Source: JBOHDX01 sp050700835 (GTDB taxonomy: Bacteria; Actinomycetota; Actinomycetes; Propionibacteriales; Nocardioidaceae). From it: a stretch of DNA of 22,011 nucleotides. A program made the translations under genes and the position numbers. Position 1 is the stretch's first letter; each line of letters begins with the position of its first letter. This document shows, in pieces, positions 14,557-21,952 of this stretch. The notes below the pieces were generated by a model. The model was not told where the DNA came from. It saw only the letters and a list, made by a program, of their open reading frames with translations, and did not search any database. Location of the stretch: assembly GCA_050700835.1 (NCBI GenBank), contig JBOHDX010000139.1, positions 1 through 22,011 on the forward strand, in the 5' to 3' direction.

Positions 14557-15575
14557 CGCGTCGCCTCAGGACGGCGAACAGCCCCACCCCGCCGTCGGGT
14601 GCCGCCGACCCGCGCGTCGTCGCCTTGGGCGGCGGTCATGGTCTGGCGGCCTCCTTGACGGCGCTGCGCCGGGTCACCACCCAGCTGACGGCGGTCGTGA
14701 CGGTGGCGGACAACGGTGGATCGTCCGGCCGGCTACGCACCGAGCTGGGAGTGCTGCCCCCGGGTGACCTGCGGATGGCGCTGGCCGCGCTCTGCGGGGA
14801 TGACGAGTGGGGTCGCACGTGGGCCGACGTCCTGCAGCATCGCTTCACCAGCGCCGGTGACCTGCACGGGCACGCCGTCGGCAACATGCTGATCGTCGCG
14901 TTGTGGGAGCTGCTCGGCGAGCATGTCGCAGGTCTCGACCTGGTGGGGGAGCTGCTCGGGGCACAGGGCCGGGTGCTGCCGATGAGCGCGGTGCCGTTGC
15001 ACGTCACCGCGGAGGTACGCGGGGATGACCCGTCGCGGCCCAGCGACGTGACGTGCGTGAAGGGTCAGCAGCAGGTCGCCAGCACGACGGGTGAGGTGCT
15101 CTCGATCGCACTCGACCCCAGCGACCCACCCGCCTGCCCGGAGGCTGTCGAGGCGATCGATACGGCCGATTGGGTGGTGATCGGACCCGGGTCCTGGTTC
15201 ACCAGTGTCATCCCGAACCTTCTCGTACCCGGGTTGTTCGACGCGCTGCACCAGACGTCGGCGCGACGGATGGTCGTGCTCAACCTCGCCCCTCAGGCCG
15301 GCGAGACTGCTGGGTTCACACCCGACACACATCTGGAGGTTCTGGCCGCGCACGCACCTGAGCTGACCATCGACGTGGTCCTCGCGGACCGGTCGCGGGT
15401 CGGGGACGTCGAGGCACTCGAGCAGACTGCGGCGTCGCTCGGCGCCGCGCTGGTGCTGACCGATCTGGCCCACAGGGGCGGCGAACCACGGCACGATCCC
15501 TTGCGACTTGCCGCGGCGTACGAGCAGGTGATGTCACGGCATAGGATTGCGCCTCGGCCGCTGGGGGCAGGCTGA
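14553..15575 (+). CDS. yvcK: Gluconeogenesis factor YvcK/CofD-like family protein
   Basis: A 340-residue member of the YvcK branch of the CofD/2-phospho-L-lactate transferase family. In Bacillus and mycobacteria (CuvA) YvcK is needed for growth on gluconeogenic carbon and for normal cell-wall synthesis, and binds UDP-sugars. Visible motifs: VALGGGHGLAASLTALRR (about 23-40), the phosphate-binding VADNGGSSGRLR (about 51-62), PPGDLRMALAAL (about 69-80), and IGPGSWFTSVIPNLL in the C-terminal half. The first ~20 residues are a poorly conserved extension. The ATG at 14553 overlaps the rapZ TGA (ATGA). The next gene, whiA, starts 54 bp downstream, and no terminator is visible between them. Confidence 0.95.
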   Translation: MTRRLRTANSPTPPSGAADPRVVALGGGHGLAASLTALRRVTTQLTAVVTVADNGGSSGRLRTELGVLPPGDLRMALAALCGDDEWGRTWADVLQHRFTSAGDLHGHAVGNMLIVALWELLGEHVAGLDLVGELLGAQGRVLPMSAVPLHVTAEVRGDDPSRPSDVTCVKGQQQVASTTGEVLSIALDPSDPPACPEAVEAIDTADWVVIGPGSWFTSVIPNLLVPGLFDALHQTSARRMVVLNLAPQAGETAGFTPDTHLEVLAAHAPELTIDVVLADRSRVGDVEALEQTAASLGAALVLTDLAHRGGEPRHDPLRLAAAYEQVMSRHRIAPRPLGAG

Positions 15576-15629
15576 CAGGACGAGGCGACGGACCTCCGGG
15601 TAGTCCGACGACGTGACAGGATCGAGCGC

Positions 15630-16616
15630 ATGGCGATGACCGCACAGGTGAAGGCAGAGCTCGCCAGTATCTCGGTGAGCAAGTCTTGCTGCCGCAAGTC
15701 CGAGGTCTCCTCGATGCTCCGATTCGCTGGCGGGCTGCACATCGTGAGCGGGCGGATCGTGGTCGAGGCCGAGCTCGACACCGGTGCCGCGGCCCGACGG
15801 CTGCGCAAGGACCTCGCGGAGATCTACGGGCATGCCAGCGAGGTCGTCGTCGTCACCGGGTCCGGGCTGCGCAAGGGCACGCGCTACGTCGTGCGGGTGG
15901 TCAAGGACGGTGAGGCGCTGGCGCGTCAGACCGGGCTCATCGACCAGCGCGGTCGTCCGGTCCGCGGCCTCGCCCCCCAGGTGGTGTCCGGGGCCGCCTG
16001 CGATGCGGTGGCGGCCTGGCGTGGCGCGTTCCTTGCACACGGATCCCTGACCGAGCCCGGGCGGTCGTCGGCGCTCGAGGTGACCTGTCCAGGTCCCGAG
16101 GCCGCGCTCGCCCTCGTCGGCGCCGCGCGACGCCTCGGCATCCACTCCAAAGCGCGGGAGGTCCGCGGCATCGACCGTGTCGTGATCCGCGACGGCGACG
16201 CGATCGGCGCCCTGCTCACCCACCTCGGCGCGCACGAGTCGCTGCTCGCATGGGAGGAGCGGCGGATGCGCCGCGAGGTGCGGGCCACGGCCAACCGGCT
16301 CGCCAACTTCGACGACGCCAACCTGCGCCGTTCCGCTCGCGCCGCGGTCGCGGCCGGCGCGCGGGTCGAGCGCGCGCTGGAGCTCCTCGGCGACGACGTG
16401 CCCGACCACTTGCGACTGGCCGGCTCGCTGCGGGTCGAGCACAAGCAGGCCAGCCTCGAGGAGCTCGGCAAGCTGCATGTGCCACCCCTCACCAAGGACG
16501 CGATCGCCGGCCGCATCCGGCGTCTGCTGGCCATGGCCGACAAGCGGGCCGAGGAGCTCGGGGTCCCAGACACCGAGGCCAGCCTGTCGGCGGAGATGCT
16601 GGCCGAGACACCCTGA
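15630..16616 (+). CDS. whiA: Sporulation/cell-division transcription factor WhiA
   Basis: A 328-residue WhiA protein. The N-terminal half has the degenerate LAGLIDADG homing-endonuclease-like fold (KSCCRKSEVSSMLRFAGGLHI at about 15-35), and the C-terminal half a helix-turn-helix DNA-binding domain (SLEELGKLHVPPLTKDAIAGRIRRLLAMA at about 275-303). In Streptomyces WhiA works with WhiB to switch on cell-division genes in aerial hyphae; in non-sporulating bacteria it affects division and chromosome segregation. The ATG at 15630 has CAGGA about 8 nt upstream. It keeps its usual position after rapZ-yvcK. A separate promoter in the 54-bp gap is possible, but I see no convincing one. Confidence 0.96.
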   Translation: MAMTAQVKAELASISVSKSCCRKSEVSSMLRFAGGLHIVSGRIVVEAELDTGAAARRLRKDLAEIYGHASEVVVVTGSGLRKGTRYVVRVVKDGEALARQTGLIDQRGRPVRGLAPQVVSGAACDAVAAWRGAFLAHGSLTEPGRSSALEVTCPGPEAALALVGAARRLGIHSKAREVRGIDRVVIRDGDAIGALLTHLGAHESLLAWEERRMRREVRATANRLANFDDANLRRSARAAVAAGARVERALELLGDDVPDHLRLAGSLRVEHKQASLEELGKLHVPPLTKDAIAGRIRRLLAMADKRAEELGVPDTEASLSAEMLAETP

Positions 16617-16619
16617 CGA

Positions 16620-16625
16620 TAGGCT
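16620..16625 (+). promoter_or_regulatory. Candidate -10 element upstream of gap
   Basis: TAGGCT just after the whiA stop, 66 nt before the gap start; same hexamer as the TTC38-like promoter. The -35 region is poor. A separate promoter for the glycolytic genes would be expected, but this site is only a candidate. Confidence 0.3.
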
Positions 16626-16691
16626 CGTCGACGTACCCGATCGGCGCCGTGGATCGCGCCATCGACCGTCTGCATCGAGGAGCTCGTCCCC

Positions 16692-17717
16692 GTGACCGTA
16701 CGTGTGGGAATCAATGGCTTCGGCCGGATCGGCCGTAACTTTTTCCGGGCGGTGGCGGCCTCCGGAGCCGACATCGAGATCGTCGGGGTCAACGACCTCG
16801 CGCCCAACCCCGTGCTGGCGCACTTCCTGCGGTACGACTCGATCCTCGGTCGGTTCCCGGGTGACGTCACCGCGACCGACGACGCGCTGGTGGTGGACGG
16901 GCACTCGATCAGCGCGAGCGCGGAGCGCGACCCTGCGGCCCTGCCCTGGGGTGAGATAGGCGCCGACATCGTGATCGAGTCCACAGGCCTGTTCACCAAG
17001 GCCGCGGACGCGCGCAAGCACATCGACGCCGGCGCCAAGAAGGTCATCATCTCGGCGCCTGCCAGCGACGAGGACGTCACGATCGTGATGGGGGTCAACG
17101 ACACCGAATACGACCCGGAGACCCATCAGATCATCTCGAACGCCAGCTGCACGACCAACTGTCTCGGCCCGATGGCCAAGGTGCTGCTGGACTCGTTCGG
17201 CATCGAGCGCGGCTTCATGACGACCGTGCACGCCTACACCACCGAGCAGCAGCTGCTAGACCAGATCGCGCTGACCCGCAAGGGCACCATCGACCTGCGC
17301 CGGGCGCGTGCCGCGGCGCAGAACATCATCCCGACCTCGACCGGCGCCGCCCGGGCCATCTCGCTGGTGCTGCCCGAGCTCAAGGGCAAGCTCGACGGCT
17401 ACGCCCTGCGCGTGCCCGTCCCAACGGGCTCGGTCACCGACCTGACCGTCACGGTGTCCCGCGAGGTCAGCAAGGACGAGGTCAACGCGGCGTACCAAGC
17501 GGCGGCCGAGTCTGGTCCGCTGGCTCCCTACCTGGACTACACCGAGGACCTGATCGTGTCCTCCGACATCGTCACGTCCCCGGCGTCGTGCACCCTCGAC
17601 TCGCAGCTCACGTTGGCGCTCGGCAACCAGGTCAAGGTCATCGGCTGGTACGACAACGAGTGGGGCTACTCGAATCGCGTCATTGATCTGGTCAACCTCG
17701 TCGGCTCCTCCCTGTGA
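16692..17717 (+). CDS. gap: Glyceraldehyde-3-phosphate dehydrogenase, type I
   Basis: A 341-residue glycolytic dehydrogenase that converts glyceraldehyde 3-phosphate, phosphate and NAD to 1,3-bisphosphoglycerate. The Rossmann motif INGFGRIGRN lies at residues 6-15, GVNDLA follows the second strand (Asp there favours NAD), the catalytic nucleophile is Cys153 in NASCTTNC, and the base is His180 in TTVHAYT. The C-terminal signature WYDNEWGYSNRV is complete. The start is GTG at 16692 with GAGGAG 9 nt upstream. It follows whiA after 75 bp and is the first of three consecutive glycolytic genes. The near-standard length and all active-site residues make it a normal functional enzyme. Confidence 0.97.
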   Translation: MTVRVGINGFGRIGRNFFRAVAASGADIEIVGVNDLAPNPVLAHFLRYDSILGRFPGDVTATDDALVVDGHSISASAERDPAALPWGEIGADIVIESTGLFTKAADARKHIDAGAKKVIISAPASDEDVTIVMGVNDTEYDPETHQIISNASCTTNCLGPMAKVLLDSFGIERGFMTTVHAYTTEQQLLDQIALTRKGTIDLRRARAAAQNIIPTSTGAARAISLVLPELKGKLDGYALRVPVPTGSVTDLTVTVSREVSKDEVNAAYQAAAESGPLAPYLDYTEDLIVSSDIVTSPASCTLDSQLTLALGNQVKVIGWYDNEWGYSNRVIDLVNLVGSSL

Positions 17718-17737
17718 CCGACGCCGGGAGCGGCGAG

Positions 17738-18934
17738 ATGACGTTGCCGACGATCGACGATCTCGGCGATCTGACTGGCAGGCGGATCCTCGTCCGCAGC
17801 GACCTCAACGTGCCGCTCGACGGTGACCGCATCAGCGACGACGGTCGGATCCGCGCCAGCGTGCCCACCATCCAGCGGCTGCGCGACGCGGGTGCCAGGG
17901 TCGTCGTCGTCGCGCACCTCGGCCGACCCGAGGGCAAGCCGGACCCGGCGTACTCCCTGCGCCCGGTTGCGACGAGGCTGGGTGAGCTGCTCGGCGTCAA
18001 GATCGCGTTCGCGGACGACACGGTCGGAGACTCGGCGCGCGACACCGTCGACGCCGTCCGGGACGGTGGCGTCGCGCTGTTGGAGAACGTCCGGTTCAAC
18101 GCCGCCGAAACCAGCAAGGACGACTCCGAGCGGGGTGAGCTCGCTGATCGCCTGGCTGGGCTCGCCGACGCCTTCGTGTCCGACGGGTTCGGGGTGGTGC
18201 ACCGAAAGCAGGCGAGTGTCTATGACGTCGCGATGCGGTTGCCGCACGCCGCAGGCGGGCTGCTGCTCGCCGAGGTCGACGTGCTGCGCCGGCTCACCGG
18301 GAGCCCCGACCGTCCCTATGTCGTGGTGCTCGGCGGGTCCAAGGTGTCTGACAAGCTCGCCGTGATCGACAACCTGCTGGGCAAGGCGGACACGCTGCTG
18401 ATCGGCGGTGGCATGGTCTTCACCTTCCTGGCCGCACAGGGGCACGAGGTGGGCCGAAGTCTGCTGGAGGCTGACCAGGTGGATGCCTGCCGTGGCTATC
18501 TCGAACGTGCCCGGGAGTCCGGGGTGCGCCTCGTGCTGCCGAGCGACATCGTGGTCGCTGCCGACACCGAGGCCGCCCATGACGCCACGGTGGTCCCGGC
18601 CGATGCCATGCCAGGCGACCAGATGGGCCTCGACATCGGCCCGGACTCCTCCGCCGCCTTCGCCGAGGTCGTACGCAACGCCCGTACCGTGTTCTGGAAC
18701 GGCCCGATGGGCATGTTCGAGGTGCGGGCCTTCGCCGCCGGAACCCAGGCGGTCGCCAAGGCCCTCACCGAGGTGGACGGCTTGTCGGTGGTCGGTGGGG
18801 GTGACTCCGCGGCTGCCGTCCGCGCCCTCGCATTCTCCGACGACGACTTCGGACACATCTCGACCGGCGGCGGGGCGAGCCTGGAGTACCTCGAGGGCAA
18901 GTCGCTGCCCGGCCTCGAAGTCCTGGAGGCGTGA
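17738..18934 (+). CDS. pgk: Phosphoglycerate kinase
   Basis: A 398-residue kinase that transfers phosphate from 1,3-bisphosphoglycerate to ADP in glycolysis. Conserved elements: the family signature LVRSDLNVPLDG (about 18-29), HLGRPEGKPDP (substrate-binding loop), LLENVRFN, a nucleotide-binding VLGGSKVSDK, FWNGPMGMFE, and GGGDSAAAV followed by ISTGGGASLEYLEGK. Two starts are possible. The GTG at 17714 overlaps the gap TGA (GTGA), like other junctions here. The ATG at 17738 has GGGAG 7 nt upstream and gives MTLPTIDDL, closest to the usual family N-terminus, so I prefer it. The stop is 3 bp before the tpiA ATG, so all three glycolytic genes share one transcript. Confidence 0.96.
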   Translation: MTLPTIDDLGDLTGRRILVRSDLNVPLDGDRISDDGRIRASVPTIQRLRDAGARVVVVAHLGRPEGKPDPAYSLRPVATRLGELLGVKIAFADDTVGDSARDTVDAVRDGGVALLENVRFNAAETSKDDSERGELADRLAGLADAFVSDGFGVVHRKQASVYDVAMRLPHAAGGLLLAEVDVLRRLTGSPDRPYVVVLGGSKVSDKLAVIDNLLGKADTLLIGGGMVFTFLAAQGHEVGRSLLEADQVDACRGYLERARESGVRLVLPSDIVVAADTEAAHDATVVPADAMPGDQMGLDIGPDSSAAFAEVVRNARTVFWNGPMGMFEVRAFAAGTQAVAKALTEVDGLSVVGGGDSAAAVRALAFSDDDFGHISTGGGASLEYLEGKSLPGLEVLEA

Positions 18935-18937
18935 CGG

Positions 18938-19735
18938 ATGGCAACCACCGATCGCACGCCGCTGATGGCGGGCAACTGGAAGAGCAACCTCAACCATCAC
19001 GAAGCCGTCGTTCTCGTCCAGAAGCTCGCGTGGACCTTGGGCGACAAGAAGCATGACTACGGGCTCGCCGAGGTGGCCGTGATCCCGCCGTTCACCGACC
19101 TGCGGAGCGTGCAGACACTGGTCGACGGCGACCGTCTCGAGCTGCGCTACGGCGCTCAGGACGTGTCAGCACACGACGGTGGCGCCTACACCGGCGAGAT
19201 CTCGGCGAACATGCTGGCCAAGCTGGGCTGCTCCTACGTGGTCGTGGGCCATTCCGAGCGACGGCAGTACCACGGCGAGACCGACGAGGTCGTCAGCGCC
19301 AAGGCGCACCGCGCAGTCAGTGCCGGCATGACACCGATCGTGTGCGTGGGCGAAGGGTTGGACGTACGCCAGGCGGGGGAGCAGGTCGCCCACACGGTCG
19401 GGCAGGTGGCCGGGTCCCTGGCCGGCTTCGACGCCGAGCAGGTGGCCGGCCTCGTCCTGGCCTACGAGCCGGTGTGGGCGATCGGGACCGGCGAGGTGGC
19501 CACCCCGGAGGACGCCCAGGAGGTGGCCGCGGCGATCCGTGCACATGTGGCGCAGTCCTTCGGCGACGACGCAGCGGCCGAGGTCCGCATCCTGTACGGC
19601 GGCTCGGTGAAGGCGGCCAACATCGCGGGCATCATGGCGCAGGCGGACGTCGACGGCGCCCTGGTCGGGGGCGCGAGCCTGCAGGTCGACGAGTTCGCCG
19701 GCATCTGCCGGTTCTATGCGATGCCGCTGCTGTGA
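18938..19735 (+). CDS. tpiA: Triosephosphate isomerase
   Basis: A 265-residue TIM-barrel enzyme interconverting dihydroxyacetone phosphate and glyceraldehyde 3-phosphate. The active site is intact: Asn13 and Lys15 in AGNWKSN, His105 in VVGHSERR, Glu177 in AYEPVWAIGTG, the flexible loop-6 sequence after it, and the phosphate-binding YGGSVKAAN and LVGGASL near the C-terminus. The ATG at 18938 has GGAGG 8 nt upstream, inside the pgk 3' end. It is the last gene of the gap-pgk-tpiA set. The 138-bp gap before secG shows no clear terminator; a weak TACCAT hexamer at 19805 could be a secG promoter, but its -35 is poor. Confidence 0.97.
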   Translation: MATTDRTPLMAGNWKSNLNHHEAVVLVQKLAWTLGDKKHDYGLAEVAVIPPFTDLRSVQTLVDGDRLELRYGAQDVSAHDGGAYTGEISANMLAKLGCSYVVVGHSERRQYHGETDEVVSAKAHRAVSAGMTPIVCVGEGLDVRQAGEQVAHTVGQVAGSLAGFDAEQVAGLVLAYEPVWAIGTGEVATPEDAQEVAAAIRAHVAQSFGDDAAAEVRILYGGSVKAANIAGIMAQADVDGALVGGASLQVDEFAGICRFYAMPLL

Positions 19736-19873
19736 GGCCGCGGTCAGTTGCCACGCTCAGTCGCGGTGATCGACCACCGGCTTCGCGTGGCGGCAGTCAC
19801 GACGTACCATCGTCTCGCGCGTCTGAAGTGACCGCTGTGCCAGGTTCCGACGACAAGAAGGCATGACACTCCC

Positions 19874-20107
19874 GTGGTTCTCGCATTCTCGCTCCTGTTG
19901 ATGCTCTCCAGCATTCTCCTGATCGTGCTCGTGCTGCTGCACAAGGGCCGCGGCGGAGGTCTGTCGGACATGTTCGGCGGCGGCGTCTCGAGCGGGCTCG
20001 GTGGTTCCTCCGTCGCGGAGCGCAACCTCGACCGGATCACGGTGGGCATCGGAGTGGTGTGGTTCCTGTGCGTCGTGGCCCTCGGGCTGCTGCTCAAGAA
20101 CGGCTGA
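19874..20107 (+). CDS. secG: Protein translocase subunit SecG
   Basis: A 77-residue small membrane subunit of the SecYEG translocon that helps the SecA-driven export cycle. It has two transmembrane helices (about 3-22 and 55-74) joined by the conserved cytoplasmic loop HKGRGGGLSDMFGGG and SVAERNLDR. The GTG at 19874 gives MVLAFSLLLM; AAGAAGG lies about 12 nt upstream, slightly far but acceptable. Its place after tpiA is conserved in actinomycetes and many other bacteria. Length and topology are normal. Confidence 0.94.
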   Translation: MVLAFSLLLMLSSILLIVLVLLHKGRGGGLSDMFGGGVSSGLGGSSVAERNLDRITVGIGVVWFLCVVALGLLLKNG

Positions 20108-20145
20108 TTCTGACCCGGATGACCCGAACCCGGGAGCTGTGTGCT

Positions 20146-20151
20146 TAGACT
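20146..20151 (+). promoter_or_regulatory. Candidate -10 element of rbpA
   Basis: TAGACT in the 116-bp secG-rbpA gap. Transcription would start near 20158, leaving a leader of about 66 nt with the AAGGAG site at 20212-20217. The -35 is not convincing. Confidence 0.35.
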
Positions 20152-20223
20152 TTCGCTTGCTGTCCGCTAGCCGTTCTGTCGCGAGGGTGGACGCGGGACC
20201 GTAGGCCGACGAAGGAGTTGAGC

Positions 20224-20580
20224 GTGGCTGGTGGGAGTGCGATCCGAGGTAGCCGGGTTGGTGCGGGACCGATGGGCGAGGCGGAGCGCGGTGACGCGGC
20301 CCCTCGGCGTCAGGTGTCGTACTTTTGTGCCCAGGGCCACGAGACGCGGCCCAGTTTCTCGCTCGACGCCCAGATCCCCGACTCATGGGACTGCCCGCGA
20401 TGCGGACTCCCGGCCAGTCGCGACGAGGACAACCCTCCGCCACCACCCAAGATCGAGCCGTACAAGACGCACCTTGCGTACGTGAAGGAGCGGCGCTCCG
20501 ACGCCGAGGCCGAGGAGATCCTCACCGAGGCGCTGCAGTTGCTGCGCGACCGCCGCAAGCGTGGCGAGATCGTCTTCTGA
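20224..20580 (+). CDS. rbpA: RNA polymerase-binding protein RbpA
   Basis: A 118-residue actinobacterial transcription factor that binds RNA polymerase and group 1/2 sigma factors and stabilises open complexes. The N-terminus AIRGSRVGAGPMGEAERGD is the conserved tail and basic linker, the core domain has the metal-site cysteines (FCAQGHE and CPRCG), and the C-terminal sigma-interaction domain reads EPYKTHLAYVKERRSDAEAEEIL. Start: the GTG at 20224 has GAAGGAG 6 nt upstream and gives MAGGSAIRGS; a TTG at 20218 is less likely because it touches the RBS. A proline run (NPPPPPKIEP) sits in the interdomain linker. The stop is 11 bp before an array of 22-bp repeats. Confidence 0.96.
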   Translation: MAGGSAIRGSRVGAGPMGEAERGDAAPRRQVSYFCAQGHETRPSFSLDAQIPDSWDCPRCGLPASRDEDNPPPPPKIEPYKTHLAYVKERRSDAEAEEILTEALQLLRDRRKRGEIVF

Positions 20581-20591
20581 CCCGAAGCACC

Positions 20592-20635
20592 GCCCATCCG
20601 CGGGTTTTGGCCCGCCGGTCCGCGGGTTTTGGCCC
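20592..20635 (-). repeat. Array B of the 22-bp intergenic repeat (inverted)
   Basis: Two full 22-bp units, 20592-20613 and 20614-20635, oriented on the minus strand. Each starts GGGCCAAAAC, has core CCGCGGA and ends GGC; the CCGCGG cores start at 20598 and 20620. The array lies between the convergent stop codons of rbpA and the TfoX-domain gene, ending 5 bp before the latter. Confidence 0.88.
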
Positions 20636-20640
20636 GGGAT

Positions 20641-21012
20641 TCAGTATGAGGTGGAAGTTTCGAGCCGCAGTTGCGCGGCACGGTCGCGCACGAGCGGCAC
20701 CAGCAAACTGGGGTCGTCCAAGGCGCTGTTCGCCACCGGCCTGTAGATCCAACGACCGTCCTCGCGGTGACGAAGTCGGAAAGCTCCGTCCCAGGCTGCG
20801 GCAGTGAGCAGGTCCCCGACATAGAAGCCGAACCCACTGAACATCGGCCGGACCTCGAGGTCCGCGATCTCGACCAGCGACTCTGCGGCACGGCCGCTCA
20901 GGTCTCGCTCGATCGCTCCCACCAGTTCAGCGTAATGCGGTGTGCGACGCCGGCCCTGACAGAAAGCGAACCCTGAATTCGCGAAGGCCGATCGGGTGAA
21001 TGCCGCGAACAC
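20641..21012 (-). CDS. TfoX N-terminal-domain-like small protein
   Basis: A protein of up to 123 residues. The segment from about residue 27 (HYAELVGAIERDL) through VRPMFSGFGFYVGDLLTAAAWDGAFRLRHREDGRW resembles the TfoX N-terminal domain (MFGGxGxY...LxLR), found in competence regulators but also in many small proteins of unknown role. A competence function should not be assumed. The first ~30 residues (from a GTG at 21012) do not match the family, have less typical codons and lack a good RBS, so the true start is uncertain and the 5' end may be decayed. It sits between rbpA and pgl, with 22-bp repeat arrays on both sides in opposite orientation, which hints at an inserted gene. Confidence 0.6.
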   Translation of the reverse strand: MFAAFTRSAFANSGFAFCQGRRRTPHYAELVGAIERDLSGRAAESLVEIADLEVRPMFSGFGFYVGDLLTAAAWDGAFRLRHREDGRWIYRPVANSALDDPSLLVPLVRDRAAQLRLETSTSY

Positions 21013-21077
21013 CGCCGCTCACGCAGAGCAACGTCAAGCGGTCTAAGCCCTGAGCCACCCGGGTACGCGGGGTGCGG

Positions 21078-21167
21078 CGGGAAGCCGCAGATGGCCGGTC
21101 CAAGCGACTCGGGTCCGCGAGGCGGGCCGGAACCCGCGGACGGGCGGGCCGGAACCCGAGGACGGGC
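21078..21167 (+). repeat. Array C of the 22-bp intergenic repeat
   Basis: Two full 22-bp units, 21124-21145 and 21146-21167, each starting GGGCCGGAAC and ending GACGGGC; the first has the CCGCGG core and the second CCGAGG. Degenerate relatives precede them (GAAGCCGCAGATGG at 21081-21094 and GGTCCGCGAGG near 21112). The array ends 8 bp before the pgl stop codon. The 163-bp gap otherwise shows nothing I recognise. Confidence 0.82.
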
Positions 21168-21175
21168 GGTGCGCG

Positions 21176-21952
21176 TTAGGGGGAGGCGATGCGGTCTAGG
21201 CCGTGCGGCAGCTGGGACGCCGCGTCACGGTCCAGCAGCCACAGCGTGCGGTGGGTGCCTTGCACGCCGGACGCGGGCGTCTGCATGGCGCCGGAGCCGC
21301 CGAGCACTAGCCGGACCGCCTTGGCCTTCTCCACCCCGGACACGAGGAACCAGACCTCGCGGGCGTGGTTCAGCGCCGGAAACGTCAGGGTGATCCTGGT
21401 CGGAGGCGGCTTCGGGGAGCCGTGGACGCCGACGACCGGGCGGTCCTCCTCGTGCAGTGCTGGTCGCTCGGGGAACAAGGAAGCGATGTGGCCGTCCGGG
21501 CCAACGCCGAGCATCAGCACGTCGAACGACGGGACCACGGCGTGGTCCTCCGGCGACGTGGCCTGGGCCAAGGTCCGGGCGTACGCCTCCGCGGCCGTGT
21601 CGGCGTCGGACGTCCCGTCGTCGGCGGGCATCGGGTGTACGCGCGACGGGTCGACCTCGATGTGGTCGAGCAGCGCCTGCCGTGCCTGGGTCTCGTTACG
21701 GTCGGGGTCACCCGGTGGTAGGTAGCGTTCGTCGCCCCACCACCATTCGACCCGACGCCAGTCGACCGCGTCGCGTGCCGGTGCCGACGCGACCGCGGCA
21801 TGAACACGGTCGGCGATACCGCCACCGGTCAGCACGACTGACGCGACCCGTCCGCTGGCGACCAGGTCGACCAGGCGCGTGACCAGCCGGGCCGAGACGG
21901 TCTCGGCCAGGAGGTCCGCGGTCCGGTGCACGATGATGCCGGGCGCGCTCAC
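21176..21952 (-). CDS. pgl: 6-phosphogluconolactonase
   Basis: A 258-residue DevB/Pgl-type lactonase that hydrolyses 6-phosphogluconolactone to 6-phosphogluconate in the oxidative pentose phosphate pathway. Family motifs: the phosphate-binding LTGGGIADRVHAA (about 41-53), WWGDERYLPPGDPDRNE (about 71-87), and the active-site GVGPDGHIASLFP (about 149-161, with Asp153 and His155). Start: GTG at 21952 gives MSAPGIIVHR at the normal length; an in-frame GTG at 22000 would add 16 residues. Another minus-strand frame entering from beyond the window ends in a TGA overlapping this GTG (GTGA), as at other junctions here. In actinomycetes opcA and zwf usually lie upstream, but they fall outside the window. 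Confidence 0.93.
   Translation of the reverse strand: MSAPGIIVHRTADLLAETVSARLVTRLVDLVASGRVASVVLTGGGIADRVHAAVASAPARDAVDWRRVEWWWGDERYLPPGDPDRNETQARQALLDHIEVDPSRVHPMPADDGTSDADTAAEAYARTLAQATSPEDHAVVPSFDVLMLGVGPDGHIASLFPERPALHEEDRPVVGVHGSPKPPPTRITLTFPALNHAREVWFLVSGVEKAKAVRLVLGGSGAMQTPASGVQGTHRTLWLLDRDAASQLPHGLDRIASP

Noticed and set aside
19736..19873. secG promoter (TTCGCG, 17 nt, TACCAT at 19805)
   Set aside because: The -35 shares only two bases with consensus; such a match is expected by chance in 138 bp.
20108..20223. Sigma-R-type promoter before rbpA, as known in Streptomyces
   Set aside because: I found no GGAAT followed at about 18 nt by GTT. Only a TAGACT housekeeping-like -10 is seen.
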